Source of the DNA: Ruminococcus flavefaciens
Lineage (GTDB): Bacteria; Bacteroidota; Bacteroidia; Bacteroidales; P3
Direction: 5' to 3'
Assembly (NCBI GenBank): GCA_023667315.1
Contig: JAMPAI010000002.1
Span: forward strand, 186,001-250,000
DNA length: 64,000 nt
The position numbers and the translations under genes were made by a program. The notes beneath the pieces were generated by a model. That model saw only the letters and a list, made by a program, of their open reading frames with translations, was not told where the DNA came from and did no database searches. Within the stretch, counting starts at the first letter, position 1. The number at the start of each line of letters is the position of its first letter. Positions 63,281 to 64,000 of the stretch are shown here, one piece after another.

Positions 63281-64000
63281 ATGAAAAGACTCGCCTCTTT
63301 ATGCGCGGTCGTTGTCGCGGCTTTCTGCCTTACGGGCTTCGCCCGGGGCGAAAAACCCGGGGACATCCGCGTTTCAAGACAAGACCGGCACATGACGGCC
63401 TTGAACACCGGGGTGCAGGCCATCGACGCACCCAAAACAGTTTCCGTAACCAAAACGCTGTTGAACGCCGACGGCCTCGGCCTGCCCGCAGACAGATCCG
63501 CCGCCCTGACGGACGCCCGCATCCTCTCCGCGCTCAAGACACCCGTGGCGAAGGCCGACGGGCCCGTCCTGACCATCACCAGTCCCTCCGCGGAAGCCGT
63601 CTTTTCCGAAACCAACACCCCCACCTTCGAACTCGAGATTGCCAATCTGGAAGAAGGTGCCGTTTTCGGCACGGAAGAAGGGAACTACCTCATAAAGGTG
63701 GATATCATGAACTCTTACACGGGAATGATTCTCTCCGCCCAAAACATCGCGGAAAAAACCTACACCACTCCGGCGCTTCCCAAAGATCCGTATCTGATTG
63801 GCTTTTTCTTAGGTAAAGTAGTGAGCGGAAGATTCCAGGCAATATCGGGGGTACAGGCGTTAACCACTTTCACCGTCGACTACGGCGATGTGCCCAAAGA
63901 CCCGGCCTTCGGCATCTTGAATCCGAAAGAAAAAAGTGGAGAAACGATAGACACCACATATACCCGGACCAGCTGCCCCCTCATCCAGGTGGGTATCGAA
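63281..64000 (+). CDS. Exported protein, 5' part only (probable surface protein)
   Basis: The first 240 codons of a gene that runs off the window. MKRLASLCAVVVAAFCLTGF is a clear signal peptide, cleaved near residue 21-23. The mature part is beta-rich; TITSPSAEAVFSETNTPTFEL near 100-120 resembles an Ig-like domain start. No lipobox is seen. By context (two other large type IX cargo genes) it may be another secreted surface protein, but the C-terminal region that would show a sorting tail is outside the window. Confidence 0.75.
   Translation, partial: MKRLASLCAVVVAAFCLTGFARGEKPGDIRVSRQDRHMTALNTGVQAIDAPKTVSVTKTLLNADGLGLPADRSAALTDARILSALKTPVAKADGPVLTITSPSAEAVFSETNTPTFELEIANLEEGAVFGTEEGNYLIKVDIMNSYTGMILSAQNIAEKTYTTPALPKDPYLIGFFLGKVVSGRFQAISGVQALTTFTVDYGDVPKDPAFGILNPKEKSGETIDTTYTRTSCPLIQVGIE

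Noticed and set aside
58900-64000. Prophage or insertion sequence
   Set aside because: No integrase, transposase, capsid or terminal inverted repeats of IS type were seen; the region is accessory but built from ATPase cassettes and repeats.
1-64000. tRNA or rRNA genes
   Set aside because: No cloverleaf with a TTCGA-type T-loop and no conserved rRNA segment was recognised by eye in any intergenic region; a covariance search was not possible.

Overview
The window comes from a Bacteroidales-type bacterium (phylum Bacteroidota) of moderately high GC. The evidence is mutually consistent. Promoters carry the Bacteroidota -7 box TAnnTTTG (for example upstream of thrS, gldJ, mutA and glsA). There are type IX secretion components (GldJ, a PorP/SprF-family protein) and large secreted proteins with type IX sorting tails. 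The glsA-glsB pair for glycine lipids is present, as are many SUMF1-fold lipoproteins and a D-lysine 5,6-aminomutase operon typical of amino-acid-fermenting members of the order. No rRNA, tRNA, CRISPR array, transposase or phage module was seen.

Layout. 1-5.6 kb: start of an ATPase_2-type gene, panD with a flippase-like membrane protein, an SDR, queE, one CoA-transferase subunit, a SUMF1 lipoprotein and a MntA/HepT toxin-antitoxin pair. 5.7-9.5 kb: kamC-kamD-kamE, lysine fermentation with its MutS-like reactivase. 9.6-13.3 kb: thrS-infC-rpmI-rplT-rplS translation operon, with infC read from an ATC codon behind a perfect Shine-Dalgarno. 13.5-19.1 kb: lolD, an AAA ATPase cassette, and a lipoprotein-mrdA-rodA elongation operon. 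19.3-33.6 kb: LuxE-like ligase, Ig-like lipoprotein, U32 protein, gldJ, porP-like gene, ADH-DUF2520-kdsC, a helix-hairpin-helix membrane protein, a YD-repeat-like protein and pheT. 33.7-40.2 kb: glsA-glsB-engB and mutA-mntP-queD-apbE. 40.3-58.9 kb: two large type IX cargo proteins, a Pif1-HRDC helicase and two large exported proteins of unknown function. 59-64 kb: an AT-richer accessory region with two intact and one truncated AAA ATPase genes, a frameshifted HigA-like gene, the tail of a fumarate reductase iron-sulfur gene, structured tandem repeats and the start of another exported protein.

The most unusual theme is a set of five AAA ATPase loci: three complete AAA+/nuclease-like genes (14.3, 59.4 and 61.4 kb), one decayed 5' end (61.2 kb) and one gene cut by the window edge (1-79). 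Four of the five (all but the intact 61.4-kb gene, whose promoter joins straight onto the decayed copy) are preceded by short tandem or inverted repeats whose sequence is private to that locus. Twice the repeats run into the stop codon of the neighbouring gene (lolD, and the flippase-like gene). This looks like a repeatedly inserted [repeat + ATPase-nuclease] cassette whose role I cannot assign. A second unusual signal is a 79-bp tandem repeat (62.7-63.0 kb) in which two hairpins per unit are preserved by compensatory base changes.
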